DNA from: Oceanisphaera profunda
GTDB lineage: Bacteria; Pseudomonadota; Gammaproteobacteria; Enterobacterales; Aeromonadaceae
DNA: 64,000 nt
NCBI RefSeq assembly: GCF_002157895.1
Contig: NZ_CP021377.1
Location: forward strand, 2,852,001-2,916,000
Reading direction: 5' to 3'
In this document: positions 36,043-45,411 of the stretch, piece after piece
Layout: every line of letters starts with the position of its first letter
How positions within the stretch are numbered: position 1 is the first letter of the stretch
The notes under the pieces: model-generated
What the model saw: only the letters and a program-made list of their open reading frames with translations
Databases searched by the model: none
What the model was told of the DNA's origin: nothing
Made by a program: the position numbers and the translations under genes

Positions 36043-36831
36043 GTGAATTTTTCCACTGATCAAATATTGCTGTGGCTGGCTAGCTACTTATGGCCGCTGT
36101 GCCGGATCGCCGGCATGATGATGACCATGGTGATGTTTGGTGCCAACCTCACGCCTATGTTTAACCGCCTGTTGCTGGCGGTGGCCATTACCATAGCGGT
36201 CGCTCCTGTATTGCCGGTGATGCCGGATGTGGCGCTGTTCTCTATTGGTGGCTTTTTGATCACCGCCCAGCAGGTGCTGATTGGCGCGGCAATTGGCTTA
36301 CTCTCGCAGTTTTTAGTGCAATCTTTCGTGACCGGCGGCCAAGTGATTGCCATGCAAACCAGTTTGGGTTTTGCCTCCATGGTAGATCCACTTAACGGCC
36401 AGTCTACGCCGGTAGTCGGTCAGCTGTATTTGATGTTGGGCACCTTGCTGTTTTTAGCGCTCAATGGCCATTTGGTGATGATTGAAGCCATAGTGATGAG
36501 CTTTGAAACGTTGCCCGTGTCTATGAGTGGTATTAGCGTGGCCAGTTGGCAGCAATTGGCTGGGCTGCTGACGATGCTGTTTTATGCTGCGGTGGCCATG
36601 TCGTTGTCAGCAATCGTGGCTATGCTTTTGATTAACTTCACTTTTGGCATTATGACCCGTGCCGCACCCCAGCTGAATATTTTTAGTATTGGTTTTGCGG
36701 TGAGCATGGTGTGTGGCTTATTTATTTTATGGCTGACGCTAGGTGGCTTCTTGGGCCACTTTGAAAACCAGTGGCAGCGCATCCAATTGGTGATCTGCGA
36801 TACCTTGCTGCTTACCTGCGAAGGAGGCTAA
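36043..36831 (+). CDS. fliR: Flagellar export gate protein FliR
   Basis: Completes the FliP5Q4R1 gate. The 262-residue product has six membrane segments and the signature QMDxxLGF-like stretch (AMQTSLGFASMVDPLNGQST). Start is GTG at 36043 with aagga at 36033-36037. flhB begins directly after its stop codon. Confidence 0.93.
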   Translation: MNFSTDQILLWLASYLWPLCRIAGMMMTMVMFGANLTPMFNRLLLAVAITIAVAPVLPVMPDVALFSIGGFLITAQQVLIGAAIGLLSQFLVQSFVTGGQVIAMQTSLGFASMVDPLNGQSTPVVGQLYLMLGTLLFLALNGHLVMIEAIVMSFETLPVSMSGISVASWQQLAGLLTMLFYAAVAMSLSAIVAMLLINFTFGIMTRAAPQLNIFSIGFAVSMVCGLFILWLTLGGFLGHFENQWQRIQLVICDTLLLTCEGG

Positions 36832-37977
36832 ATGGCAGAGTCCGATGGTCAGGAAAAAACGGAACTCCCTACGGAGCAACGGCTGCGCCAAGCCCGAGAA
36901 AAAGGTCAAATTCCCCGCTCTAAAGAGCTAGGCACGGCGGCGGTATTATTGAGCGGTGCTTTTGGCTTAATCATGGTGGGTGATGCGCTGACCGTGGCGC
37001 TGTTTAAAGTTTTTAAAGCTAACTTTTCTGTAGAACGGGCGGTGTTGTTCGATCCTGACTCTATGATGCCGGCCTTTCGGGACTCCATATTGGCCCTAAC
37101 GTGGCCCTTGCTCGGGCTGTTCGCCATTGTGTTGGTGGCGGCGCTAGTGGGCAACAGCTTGCTGGGCGGCATTAACTTTAGCACCCAAGCCATGATGCCC
37201 AAGCTTAATAAAATGAGCCCAGCTAAAGGCTTAAAGCGCATGTTTGGTGTGCAAGCTATGGTGGAACTGCTCAAATCAATTGCCAAGGTAGTGTTTATCG
37301 CCACGCTCGCCGTTTCGGTATTGTGGGGGCAATTCGATAATATTTTACGCCTCAGCAATGAAAGCTTACCCGCCGCCATGGTGGAGGCCACGGATCTGGT
37401 GTTAAACATGGGACTAGTACTGTGTTTAGCGCTGTTGCCAATTGTGGCCATAGACGTGCCGTTTCAAATTTGGAACCACACGCGCCAATTGAAGATGACG
37501 CTGCAAGAAATCAAAGACGAATATAAAAACAGTGAAGGTAAGCCAGAAGTAAAAGGGCGTATCCGACGTATGCAGCAAGAAATGGCCAACCGACGCATGA
37601 TGGCCGATGTGCCCGATGCAGACGTAGTAGTGGTGAATCCGACCCATTTCTCAGTGGCTCTGCGCTACGATAAATTTACCCCAGGTGCGGCTCCTAAAGT
37701 GGTGGCTAAAGGGCTTGATGAAGTGGCATTAAAAATTCGCGAAATTGCCCGTGAATACGAAATACCGGTGATTTCGTCGCCAGCGCTGACACGGGCCATT
37801 TATTTCTCCACTAAGGTGGATGGCGAAATTCCTGATGGCCTGTTTGTGGCGGTCGCCCAAGTATTAGCTTACGTGTTTCAGTTAAATAACTGGCGCAAAG
37901 GCCAAGGCCGTAAACCCACCGCCCTAAAAGACGACCTGCCGATCCCCGACGAATATAAAGCGGACAGGCCTTTGTAA
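36832..37977 (+). CDS. flhB: Flagellar export switch protein FlhB
   Basis: FlhB controls substrate specificity of export through autocleavage. The 381-residue product starts with the family motif EKTELPTEQRLRQAREKGQ, has four membrane segments, and carries the cleavage site NPTH (269-272). The C-terminal domain ends KADRPL. ATG follows the fliR TAA with no gap. Confidence 0.96.
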   Translation: MAESDGQEKTELPTEQRLRQAREKGQIPRSKELGTAAVLLSGAFGLIMVGDALTVALFKVFKANFSVERAVLFDPDSMMPAFRDSILALTWPLLGLFAIVLVAALVGNSLLGGINFSTQAMMPKLNKMSPAKGLKRMFGVQAMVELLKSIAKVVFIATLAVSVLWGQFDNILRLSNESLPAAMVEATDLVLNMGLVLCLALLPIVAIDVPFQIWNHTRQLKMTLQEIKDEYKNSEGKPEVKGRIRRMQQEMANRRMMADVPDADVVVVNPTHFSVALRYDKFTPGAAPKVVAKGLDEVALKIREIAREYEIPVISSPALTRAIYFSTKVDGEIPDGLFVAVAQVLAYVFQLNNWRKGQGRKPTALKDDLPIPDEYKADRPL

Positions 37978-38245
37978 AGGCAGCGGTAAGCGCCTTTTTT
38001 GCCGTCATCCTGATGCCCATCAGGATCTTGTCTTAAACCATCCAGCTGCGCAGGCCCGGCTAAAGGCTTTGTAGGCGGCAATTTATTCGCCGCGGTTTTA
38101 TGTTAGCTTTAAAAACCGCCAGCTGCGCTGGCCCGGCGAAGTCCTCTTTACCAAAGAGACGGCCGGCTACGCGTACGGCGTTTTTTTGTTTGGCTCAATT
38201 CTTGCATGTTTATAGCTATCTCTCTTTAGTGACAAGTTAGTGGTA
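37978..38245. repeat. Repeats and promoter region between flhB and flhA
   Basis: A half palindromic element at 37998-38031 with a CCTGATG-ccc-ATCAGG variant, a GGCGGC-aatttattc-GCCGC hairpin near 38070-38092, and a two-hairpin unit in minus orientation at about 38112-38170 whose main stem is tipped by the GAAGTCCTCTT sequence. A sigma54 promoter follows. Confidence 0.7.
38191..38207 (+). promoter_or_regulatory. Sigma54 promoter of the flhA operon
   Basis: TGGCTCAATTCTTGCAT, with GG and GC spaced by 10 bases. It lies 39 bases before the flhA start and would drive flhA-flhF-flhG-fliA. Confidence 0.85.
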
Positions 38246-40348
38246 ATGGCATTTAAGGACAAAGTTCAACAGCTCGGGCCTTGGTCTACTTGGTTTAGCA
38301 AGGGCATAGGTACGCCATTATTGGTGTTGGCCGCACTGGGCATGGTGGTGTTACCCATACCTGCGCTGCTGCTCGATGTGCTGTTCTCCTTTAATATTTC
38401 TCTCGCCTTGGTCATCTTATTGGTGGCGGTATATAGCAAACGTCCGCTGGACTTTGCCGCTTTCCCGACTGTGTTATTGGTGGCAACCTTGCTGCGGCTG
38501 GCGCTCAACGTGGCCTCAACCCGAGTGGTGCTGCTAGAAGGGCACATGGGCGAGGGGGCGGCGGGTAACGTTATTGAAGCCTTTGGTAATGTGGTGATCG
38601 GCGGCAACTATGCGGTTGGTTTAATCGTGTTTTTGATTTTGATGATCATCAACTTTGCGGTGGTAACCAAGGGTGCGGGCCGTATTGCCGAAGTGAGCGC
38701 GCGCTTTACGCTGGACGCCATGCCCGGTAAACAAATGGCGATAGATGCAGACTTAAACGCCGGCTTAATTAACCAAGATGAAGCCAGAAGTCGCCGCGCT
38801 GAAGTCACCCAAGAAGCGGACTTTTACGGCTCCATGGACGGTGCCTCTAAGTTCGTAAAAGGTGATGCCATTGCCGGCATTATGATCTTGTTTATCAATA
38901 TTATTGGCGGCTTTATTATCGGCATGGCCCAGCATGGGCTGTCGTTTAGTGAAGCGGCAAAAATTTATACCTTGCTCACTATCGGTGATGGTTTAGTGGC
39001 GCAAATCCCCTCTTTAATGCTCTCTATTGCCGCCGCCATTATCGTTACCCGCCAAAATAACAGCGAAGACATGGGTGAAGCCATGTTGGGCCAGCTGTTT
39101 GATAAACCCAAGGCATTGTCGATTGCCGCGGGCATCTTGATCATTATGGGGCTAGTGCCCGGCATGCCGCATTTTGCGTTTCTGCTGTTAGGCGGTTTAT
39201 CGGCCTTTGCCGCTTGGTGGACCACTAAGCGCAATACCCGTGTGGCCCAAGAGTTAGTTGAACAAGAGCTCGCGCCCCCCGCACCCAGCACAGACGTCAA
39301 AGAGCTGGGCTGGGACGATGTGGCCCAAGTGGACACCATTGGTTTAGAGGTGGGTTATCGGTTAATCAGCCTGGTGGATCAAGCCCAAGGGGGCGAATTG
39401 TTGAGCCGCATTAAAGGCGTGCGTAAGAAGCTCTCTCAAGAGTTGGGCTTTTTAATCCCTGCCGTGCATATTCGCGACAATCTAGAGCTTGGCCCCAACC
39501 AATATCAAATTACCATGATGGGTGTCAGCTCAGGCTCGGCGGAGATTTATCCTGAACGAGAGCTGGCCATTAACCCGGGCCAAGTGTTTGGTCCGGTGCA
39601 AGGCATAGACACCCGAGATCCGGCCTTTGACTTAGAAGCCACTTGGATTGCTAAAGACCAAATAGAGCAAGCGCAAAGCTTGGGCTATACGGTGGTGGAT
39701 GCGGCAACTGTGGTGGCCACCCACTTAAGTCAGTTGCTGACTAACCATGCCTCGGTATTGCTGGGCCATGAAGAAGTACAAAATTTGATTGATCAAGTGG
39801 GGCGCAATCAACCTAAGCTGGTGGAAGGCTTAGTGCCCAATGTGATGAGCTTAGGCTTGGTGACTAAAGTGTTGCAAAGCTTGCTTCATGAAGGGGTGAC
39901 CATTCGTGATATGCGCACCATTTTACAGACCTTAACCGAGTACTCGACCAAGAGTCAGGATCCGGAAGTTTTAACGGCGGCCTGTCGTATTGCGCTGCGC
40001 CGTTTTATGGTGCAAGAGATAGCGGGCATCGAGCGGGAATTGCCGGTGATCACCTTGGCGCCGGAGTTGGAACAAATCTTGCAGAACTCATTACAAGCAG
40101 GCGGCGCTCAGGGCAGCGGCATAGAGCCAGGTTTAGCCGAGCGCATGCAACAATCTTTGGCACAGGCCGCAGCAAATCAAGAGATGGAAGGGCAGCCAGC
40201 CATATTACTGACCTCGGGCATGTTGCGCACCACCTTGGCGCGCTTTGTTAAACACACCATTCCCAGTTTGCGGGTGCTCTCGTATCAGGAAGTACCTGAT
40301 GACCGGCAAATCCGCATTGTGGCGTCGGTGGGTGGCCAGCAACAGTAG
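38246..40348 (+). CDS. flhA: Flagellar export gate protein FlhA
   Basis: The nonameric export gate with a large cytoplasmic ring. The 700-residue product has eight membrane segments in the first 330 residues, the FHIPEP signature region (NFAVVTKGAGRIAEVSARFT, LDAMPGKQMAIDADLNAGL) and a C-terminal chaperone-docking domain. Start taken as ATG at 38246 (MAFKDKVQQ); a GTG at 38240 is also in frame. Confidence 0.95.
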   Translation: MAFKDKVQQLGPWSTWFSKGIGTPLLVLAALGMVVLPIPALLLDVLFSFNISLALVILLVAVYSKRPLDFAAFPTVLLVATLLRLALNVASTRVVLLEGHMGEGAAGNVIEAFGNVVIGGNYAVGLIVFLILMIINFAVVTKGAGRIAEVSARFTLDAMPGKQMAIDADLNAGLINQDEARSRRAEVTQEADFYGSMDGASKFVKGDAIAGIMILFINIIGGFIIGMAQHGLSFSEAAKIYTLLTIGDGLVAQIPSLMLSIAAAIIVTRQNNSEDMGEAMLGQLFDKPKALSIAAGILIIMGLVPGMPHFAFLLLGGLSAFAAWWTTKRNTRVAQELVEQELAPPAPSTDVKELGWDDVAQVDTIGLEVGYRLISLVDQAQGGELLSRIKGVRKKLSQELGFLIPAVHIRDNLELGPNQYQITMMGVSSGSAEIYPERELAINPGQVFGPVQGIDTRDPAFDLEATWIAKDQIEQAQSLGYTVVDAATVVATHLSQLLTNHASVLLGHEEVQNLIDQVGRNQPKLVEGLVPNVMSLGLVTKVLQSLLHEGVTIRDMRTILQTLTEYSTKSQDPEVLTAACRIALRRFMVQEIAGIERELPVITLAPELEQILQNSLQAGGAQGSGIEPGLAERMQQSLAQAAANQEMEGQPAILLTSGMLRTTLARFVKHTIPSLRVLSYQEVPDDRQIRIVASVGGQQQ

Positions 40349-40407
40349 AAAGCCAACAAGAGCAGAGTGGACAGTGACGCGGTGGCCAGTTACAGGGTGA
40401 AAGCTAA

Positions 40408-41961
40408 ATGAAAATAAAACGTTTTTTTGCAAAAGATATGCGCTCTGCCTTGGCCGAAGTAAAAGAGGTACTGGGCAATGATGCGGTGATCATGTCCAAT
40501 AAAAAAGTCTCCGGCGGCATTGAGATAGTGGCGGCGGTGGACGACGACGAAGTTCCTGTTACGCCACTGCAACGACCTTTGCATGACGACAATGTCAAAA
40601 TATCGTCACATGCGCGTCAATTTGTGCCCCCTTTGAACGATCAGCAACAAGCGGAAACCTTGCAGTCGTTGTTAATGCGCGGCCGCCAAGTGCCGTCACC
40701 ACAAACCTTAGCCGAGCAAGTGGACTGGAATGATCCGCGATTGGCCACCGAATCTGTACTCACGGCGGGCCTGCGAGCCGGGCGTGATGAAAGGCGTTAT
40801 GCGGAGCGCGAGACTACACGTGGCGCTGGGCGTGAGCCATTAGATAATCCGCTAGCCGATCGCCGCGCGCTAGACAGTCAAGCCGCCGGTTATGGTCGAC
40901 GTGAGGGCCGAGGTGCAGAACGAGCTGAAGGCCGCCGCGAGCCAACCTTGAGTCAGCCCCTCTCTTCTGCTCAGCCGCAGTTGCACGACAGTCGCGAATA
41001 CAAGCGCAAAGAATCTGCCAAAGACAAAGAACTGCAGGGCATGCGCCAAGAAATTGCCAGTATTCGCCGCTTACTCGAACACCAAGTATCAGGGTTGATG
41101 TGGCAAGAAGTGGAACGTCGTGAACCGGTGCGCGCCTTGGTGATTAAGCAATTGAATGAGCTGGGCTTTAGCGATGGTTTTGCCGATCAGTTAGCCATGC
41201 GCATTAACGAGCAAGCACCGGCCCATGAGGCTTGGAGCCAGATTGAAACTGCGCTGAATCAGCAATTGCTAACCGGTGAAGATGAAATTTTACGCCAAGG
41301 CGGTGCCGTGGCACTGCTGGGGCCCACTGGTGTGGGTAAAACCACCACCATTGCTAAGCTGGCGGCCCGCTTTGCCGCCCGTTATGGCGCCGACCAAATT
41401 GCTTTGATCACCACTGATCACTATCGCATTGGTGCCCACGAACAGTTGCAGACCTATGGCCGCATTATGGGCGTGGTAGTGAAGCAGGCGCGTACTTATC
41501 AAGAATTGGCGCAAACCTTGTATCAACTGCGCCATCGACGCTTGGTGTTAATTGACACCGCGGGCATGGGCCAGCGCGATTTACGCTTGAACGAGCAACT
41601 CGACACCCTAGTGGGTGATAAGCAGATCAAAATTCGTAACTATTTAGTGTTGCCCGCTACGGCACAGCGGCGGGTATTGCAGGAGGCGGTGGATCATTTT
41701 CGTCGCATTCCGCTCGCGGGCTGCATTCTCACCAAGTTAGATGAGAGTTTGTCGTTGGGCGATGTGTTAGATATCAGCATTCAAAATAGCTTGCCTATTA
41801 GCTACATCACAGACGGGCAGCGGGTGCCAGAAGACTTGCGGTTGGCCAACGGACAAGAGTTGGTCAAGCAGGCATTGGGCAACGTAGAACAGCGTCGAGA
41901 AGAACCCTATTATTGGGAATCTTCAGAATCCGATGAAGAGGATGGCCGTTTTTATGAATAA
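40408..41961 (+). CDS. flhF: Polar flagellar placement GTPase FlhF
   Basis: SRP-like GTPase that recruits the first flagellar components to the cell pole. The 517-residue product has an N-terminal B domain (MKIKRFFAKDMRSALAEV), a long Arg/Glu-rich linker (about 120-210) and the NG GTPase domain with P-loop GPTGVGKT (305-312), LITTDHYRIGA and DTAGMGQRD. The C-terminus is acidic. Overlaps flhG by 8 bases. Presence of FlhF with FlhG indicates a single polar flagellum. Confidence 0.95.
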   Translation: MKIKRFFAKDMRSALAEVKEVLGNDAVIMSNKKVSGGIEIVAAVDDDEVPVTPLQRPLHDDNVKISSHARQFVPPLNDQQQAETLQSLLMRGRQVPSPQTLAEQVDWNDPRLATESVLTAGLRAGRDERRYAERETTRGAGREPLDNPLADRRALDSQAAGYGRREGRGAERAEGRREPTLSQPLSSAQPQLHDSREYKRKESAKDKELQGMRQEIASIRRLLEHQVSGLMWQEVERREPVRALVIKQLNELGFSDGFADQLAMRINEQAPAHEAWSQIETALNQQLLTGEDEILRQGGAVALLGPTGVGKTTTIAKLAARFAARYGADQIALITTDHYRIGAHEQLQTYGRIMGVVVKQARTYQELAQTLYQLRHRRLVLIDTAGMGQRDLRLNEQLDTLVGDKQIKIRNYLVLPATAQRRVLQEAVDHFRRIPLAGCILTKLDESLSLGDVLDISIQNSLPISYITDGQRVPEDLRLANGQELVKQALGNVEQRREEPYYWESSESDEEDGRFYE

Positions 41962-42838
41962 TTGGTTTCAAGACCAAGCAAGTGGACTGCGGCTTATGCA
42001 AAAAACCAGCAGAGTACAGGTTATTTCAGTCACCGGCGGCAAAGGTGGCGTGGGCAAAACTAATATCACGCTGAATATGGCCTCGGCCATGGCAGCTCAG
42101 GGCAAAAAGGTGATGGTGTTGGATGCGGACTTAGGTCTGGCCAACGTCGATGTGTTGCTGGGTATTCGGGTGACGCGTAATTTGTCACACGTATTGCGCG
42201 GCGAATGCAGCCTTGATGAGGTATTAGTCGAAGGCCCGCAAGGCATGATGATTATTCCGGCTACCTCGGGCAATCAGTCAATGACTGAATTGTCGCCGCT
42301 GGAGCATGTGAGTTTAATACGCGCCTTTAGCGAAATGAAAACGCCCATCGATATTTTATTAGTCGATACGGCAGCCGGTATCTCGGACATGGTATTGAGC
42401 TTTTCTCGCGCCGCCCAAGAGGTGATGGTAATAGTGTGCGATGAGCCCACCTCCATTACCGACGCCTATGCCTTGATCAAAATATTATCCCGGGATTACG
42501 GGGTATTTCGTTTTAAGATCGTCGCTAACATGGTGCGCAGTCAGCGCGAAGGCCAAGAGTTGTTTGCCAAGCTTACCCGCGTCACCGACAGATTCTTGGA
42601 TGCGGCACTGGAGTTGGTGGCCTGTGTGCCCTTTGATGGCAACTTACGGTTAGCGGTGCGCCGCCAAACTTTGGTGGTTAATCAATATCCTACTTCGCCG
42701 TCGGCCATGGCCATTAAGCAGTTGGCCAGTAAAGCCATCAGTTGGCCAGCCCCCGAGCGAGCCGGAGGCCATTTGCAATTTTTCATCGAAAATCTATTAA
42801 AACCGCCGGTGGCAGAGACAGATGTCAGGAGCGAATAA
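41954..42838 (+). CDS. flhG: Flagellar number regulator FlhG/FleN
   Basis: MinD-like ATPase that limits flagellar number by antagonising FlrA and FlhF. The 294-residue product has an N-terminal FlhF-activating peptide (MNNWFQDQASGLRLMQ), deviant Walker A GKGGVGKT (29-36), the DADLGLANVDVLLG motif and a C-terminal amphipathic membrane-targeting region. Start: ATG at 41954 overlapping the flhF stop; an ATG at 41942 is possible. Overlaps fliA by 17 bases. Confidence 0.94.
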   Translation: MNNWFQDQASGLRLMQKTSRVQVISVTGGKGGVGKTNITLNMASAMAAQGKKVMVLDADLGLANVDVLLGIRVTRNLSHVLRGECSLDEVLVEGPQGMMIIPATSGNQSMTELSPLEHVSLIRAFSEMKTPIDILLVDTAAGISDMVLSFSRAAQEVMVIVCDEPTSITDAYALIKILSRDYGVFRFKIVANMVRSQREGQELFAKLTRVTDRFLDAALELVACVPFDGNLRLAVRRQTLVVNQYPTSPSAMAIKQLASKAISWPAPERAGGHLQFFIENLLKPPVAETDVRSE

Positions 42839-43544
42839 AGCGCTGGTGTACGCCAGACAACAAGGCAACCAATTGGTGGAGCGCCATGCGGGCTTAGTGA
42901 GGCGCATTGCGCACCATTTATTGGCGCGTTTGCCAGATAGCGTGCTGTTGGACGATTTGATCCAATCGGGCATGGTGGGCTTATTGGAAGCGACCCGTAA
43001 TTTTGACGCCAGTAAAGGGGCGAGCTTTGAAACCTTTGCCGGCATTCGTATTCGCGGTGCCATGCTGGATGAAATTCGCCGTGGCGACTGGGTGCCCCGT
43101 TCGGTACATAAAAACAGTCGCGAAGTGGCCGCCGCCATTAATACCGTGCAGCGCCGTGAAGGGCGCAATGCCACTGACCGCGAAGTGGCCGACGAGCTGG
43201 GCGTAAGCATGGAGGTGTACAATGCCATGTTGCTCGATACCAGCAATGGCAAAATCTTAGAAATGGATGAATTTGAAACCGGCATCGATGGCAAAGTAGA
43301 GCTGAGCCAACATGTGGGCAATCCGTTTGAAGACATGGCCAAACAGCGCTTCCAACAAGCCTTATCGCAACACATTAAGACCTTGCCTGAACGAGAAGCT
43401 TTGGTATTGTCTTTGTATTATGATGAAGAGCTTAATTTAAAAGACATTGGTCAAATACTTGAGGTGAGCGAGTCTCGGGTCAGTCAAATACATAGTCAAG
43501 CCATGCACCGTTTACGGGCCAAATTACAAGTTTGGCAAGGCTAG
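42822..43544 (+). CDS. fliA: Flagellar sigma factor FliA (sigma28)
   Basis: Sigma28 for late flagellar and chemotaxis genes. The 240-residue product has region 2 (LVRRIAHHLLARLPDSVLLDDLIQ; FAGIRIRGAMLDEIRRGDWV), region 3 and region 4 (LPEREALVLSLYYDEELNL and a HTH in LEVSESRVSQIHSQAM). Start ATG at 42822 lies inside flhG. The fliC promoter at 8356-8382 matches its consensus. FlgM, its anti-sigma factor, is not in the window. Confidence 0.96.
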   Translation: MSGANKALVYARQQGNQLVERHAGLVRRIAHHLLARLPDSVLLDDLIQSGMVGLLEATRNFDASKGASFETFAGIRIRGAMLDEIRRGDWVPRSVHKNSREVAAAINTVQRREGRNATDREVADELGVSMEVYNAMLLDTSNGKILEMDEFETGIDGKVELSQHVGNPFEDMAKQRFQQALSQHIKTLPEREALVLSLYYDEELNLKDIGQILEVSESRVSQIHSQAMHRLRAKLQVWQG

Positions 43545-44255
43545 AAAGCAGCGCCCAGCACTAAGTATCCAGCTAAAGACGAGATAAGAACGAAAAGTGC
43601 CTAATATGGTGCCCCGCTACGCTCGCAACGACAACATTCCGTCATTGCGAGGAGTGTAACGACGCGGCAATCTCTGAATATGTAGTGCGCGCTGTAGTAT
43701 GGAGTATGGATTGCCGCGCTACGCTCGCAAAGACAACACTCCGTTATTGCGAGGAGTGCAACGACGCGGCAATCTCTGATTATGAAAGGTGGGTGATAAT
43801 CCACATCTGTTATGCAGTATTACTTATGTTGAGCGTTGTTTGTTTGTTAAATGACCATTATCAAGACTAAATCACCATTTAAATATGCTAATCACTCAAT
43901 ATACGATTTAAGTTAAGGTTTACTGGGTCGATATAGTTAATATATTAGGGTCTATTGATCTTTCGAGATGGTTTTTGCAGCAATTGATGGAAGCTTTATA
44001 CAAGGCAGAGCTTATGCCATGTAGTGACTCTCCATAAATAGGCGATAACGCAGTAGAAAGTCTCCACAAGTGCTGCCCTTCGGGTTCGGTTAAACGCGTT
44101 TTTCTTTTTGTTGAGAGATGCTTGCTTAGAATGACTAAGCTACTCACCTCTCGCCGCAATAAAAACGCGTTTAACTCGAACAAAATTTAACCGCGAAAGG
44201 TCAACAGACCCTAGCCATGTTCAGCACTTAGAGTAGCTGAAGAAGGAGAAATTGC
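43545..44255. repeat. Repeats and a MITE-like element between fliA and cheY
   Basis: Two copies (about 43623-43685 and 43705-43780) of a palindromic repeat with attgcgaggagtg and acgacgcggcaatctctga, separated by their inverse form, followed by the 268-bp MITE-like element. No promoter for cheYZAB recognised; readthrough from fliA or a promoter in the 40 bases before cheY remains possible. Confidence 0.7.
43946..44213. mobile_element. 268-bp MITE-like element
   Basis: The first 20 bases (TAGGGTCTATTGATCTTTCG) and the reverse complement of the last 20 agree at 17 of 20 positions. TA at both ends may be a target duplication. The right part contains an internal inverted repeat, GTTAAACGCGTTTTT with AAAAACGCGTTTAAC, enclosing a smaller CTTAG/CTAAG hairpin. 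The only open frame (87 codons, minus) has no family features. It resembles a non-autonomous transposon; no related transposase is in the window. Confidence 0.7.
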
Positions 44256-44639
44256 TTGGACAAAAATATGAAAATCCTGATCGTGGATGATTTTTCTACG
44301 ATGCGTCGGATTATTAAAAACCTATTACGCGACCTTGGGTTTAATAATACCTTTGAAGCGGATGATGGCCTTACTGCATTACCCATGCTTAAAAACAGTG
44401 ACTTTGACTTTGTGGTGACCGACTGGAATATGCCGGGCATGCAAGGCATCGATCTATTGAAAGCCATTCGTGCCGACGAGAAACTCAAGCACATGCCGGT
44501 ATTAATGGTGACGGCAGAAGCTAAGCGTGAGCAAATTATTGCTGCCGCCCAAGCGGGAGTAAATGGGTATGTGGTTAAGCCTTTTACTGCGGGCACTCTG
44601 AAAGAGAAACTCGAGAAGGTTTTCGAGCGCATTGGATAA
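44256..44639 (+). CDS. cheY: Chemotaxis response regulator CheY
   Basis: Phospho-CheY binds FliM to reverse the motor. The 127-residue single receiver domain has acidic pair Asp11/Asp12, phosphoacceptor Asp56 ([12 protein letters not shown]), the switch Thr in [10 protein letters not shown] and the conserved Lys in VVKPFTAGT. Start: the TTG at 44256 (product [12 protein letters not shown]) is 7-8 bases after aaggaga and matches the longer N-terminus of Vibrio CheY; an ATG at 44268 would shorten it by four residues. Confidence 0.95.
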   Translation: MDKNMKILIVDDFSTMRRIIKNLLRDLGFNNTFEADDGLTALPMLKNSDFDFVVTDWNMPGMQGIDLLKAIRADEKLKHMPVLMVTAEAKREQIIAAAQAGVNGYVVKPFTAGTLKEKLEKVFERIG

Positions 44640-44652
44640 AAAAGGCAGCTAG

Positions 44653-45402
44653 ATGGCACTCAATAAAAGTACGGTCAGCCTAGAACAAGCACGCATTTTA
44701 GTCGCTATGTTAGAGCGAGGCGATCAAGACGGCGCCGATCGCTATCTCACTAGCGTGTGCATGCCCCAAGCCAAAGATTTGGTGGAGCAAGTAGGGCAGT
44801 TAACGCGCCAATTACATGACTCATTACAAGAGTTCCGTAACGATCCGCGCTTGCCTGAGCTGGCAGAAAGTGAAATACCCGATGCCCGCGAGCGCTTAAG
44901 TTATGTTATCGACATGACGGATAAAGCCGCGAACCGCACCATGGATGCGGTAGAAGCGAGCCTGCCGATTGCCGATCGCTTAACTCATAATATTGGCAGT
45001 GTAATGCCGGGCTGGCGCGATTTAATGGGGCGTCAGTTAGAGCTCAATAAATTTAAAAATTTGTGTTTTGAACTCGATGGTTTCTTAGTGAACTCGGAAA
45101 AAGACGCAGGTCAGTTAAAAGAATTGCTCACCGAAATTTTGATGGCTCAAGATTATCAAGATTTAACCGGTCAGATGATCCGGCGCGTGATTAACTTGGT
45201 CCAAGAAGTGGAAGCCAAGTTAGTGGCTATTTTAACGGTATTCGGTCGCTTGCCCGGTATGGAAGATGTTCAACCTGAGCCTGCAAAAGCGAAGGTGGCG
45301 GACATTATTGCCGAAGGTCCAATCATGAATAAAGAACATCGTGATGATGTGGTCTCAGATCAGGACGGCGTAGACGATTTGCTATCCAGTTTGGGATTCT
45401 AA
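44653..45402 (+). CDS. cheZ: CheY phosphatase CheZ
   Basis: CheZ dephosphorylates CheY. The 249-residue product has the long helical hairpin with the active segment LMAQDYQDLTGQMIRRVINL (catalytic Asp/Gln) and the C-terminal CheY-tethering peptide (VDDLLSSLGF). Located 13 bases after cheY and 9 before cheA. Confidence 0.94.
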   Translation: MALNKSTVSLEQARILVAMLERGDQDGADRYLTSVCMPQAKDLVEQVGQLTRQLHDSLQEFRNDPRLPELAESEIPDARERLSYVIDMTDKAANRTMDAVEASLPIADRLTHNIGSVMPGWRDLMGRQLELNKFKNLCFELDGFLVNSEKDAGQLKELLTEILMAQDYQDLTGQMIRRVINLVQEVEAKLVAILTVFGRLPGMEDVQPEPAKAKVADIIAEGPIMNKEHRDDVVSDQDGVDDLLSSLGF

Positions 45403-45411
45403 GGAGAGAAC

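Noticed and set aside
43920-44183. 87-codon minus-strand frame as a transposase fragment
   Set aside because: It covers inverted repeats of the MITE-like element and shows no DDE or HTH motif.
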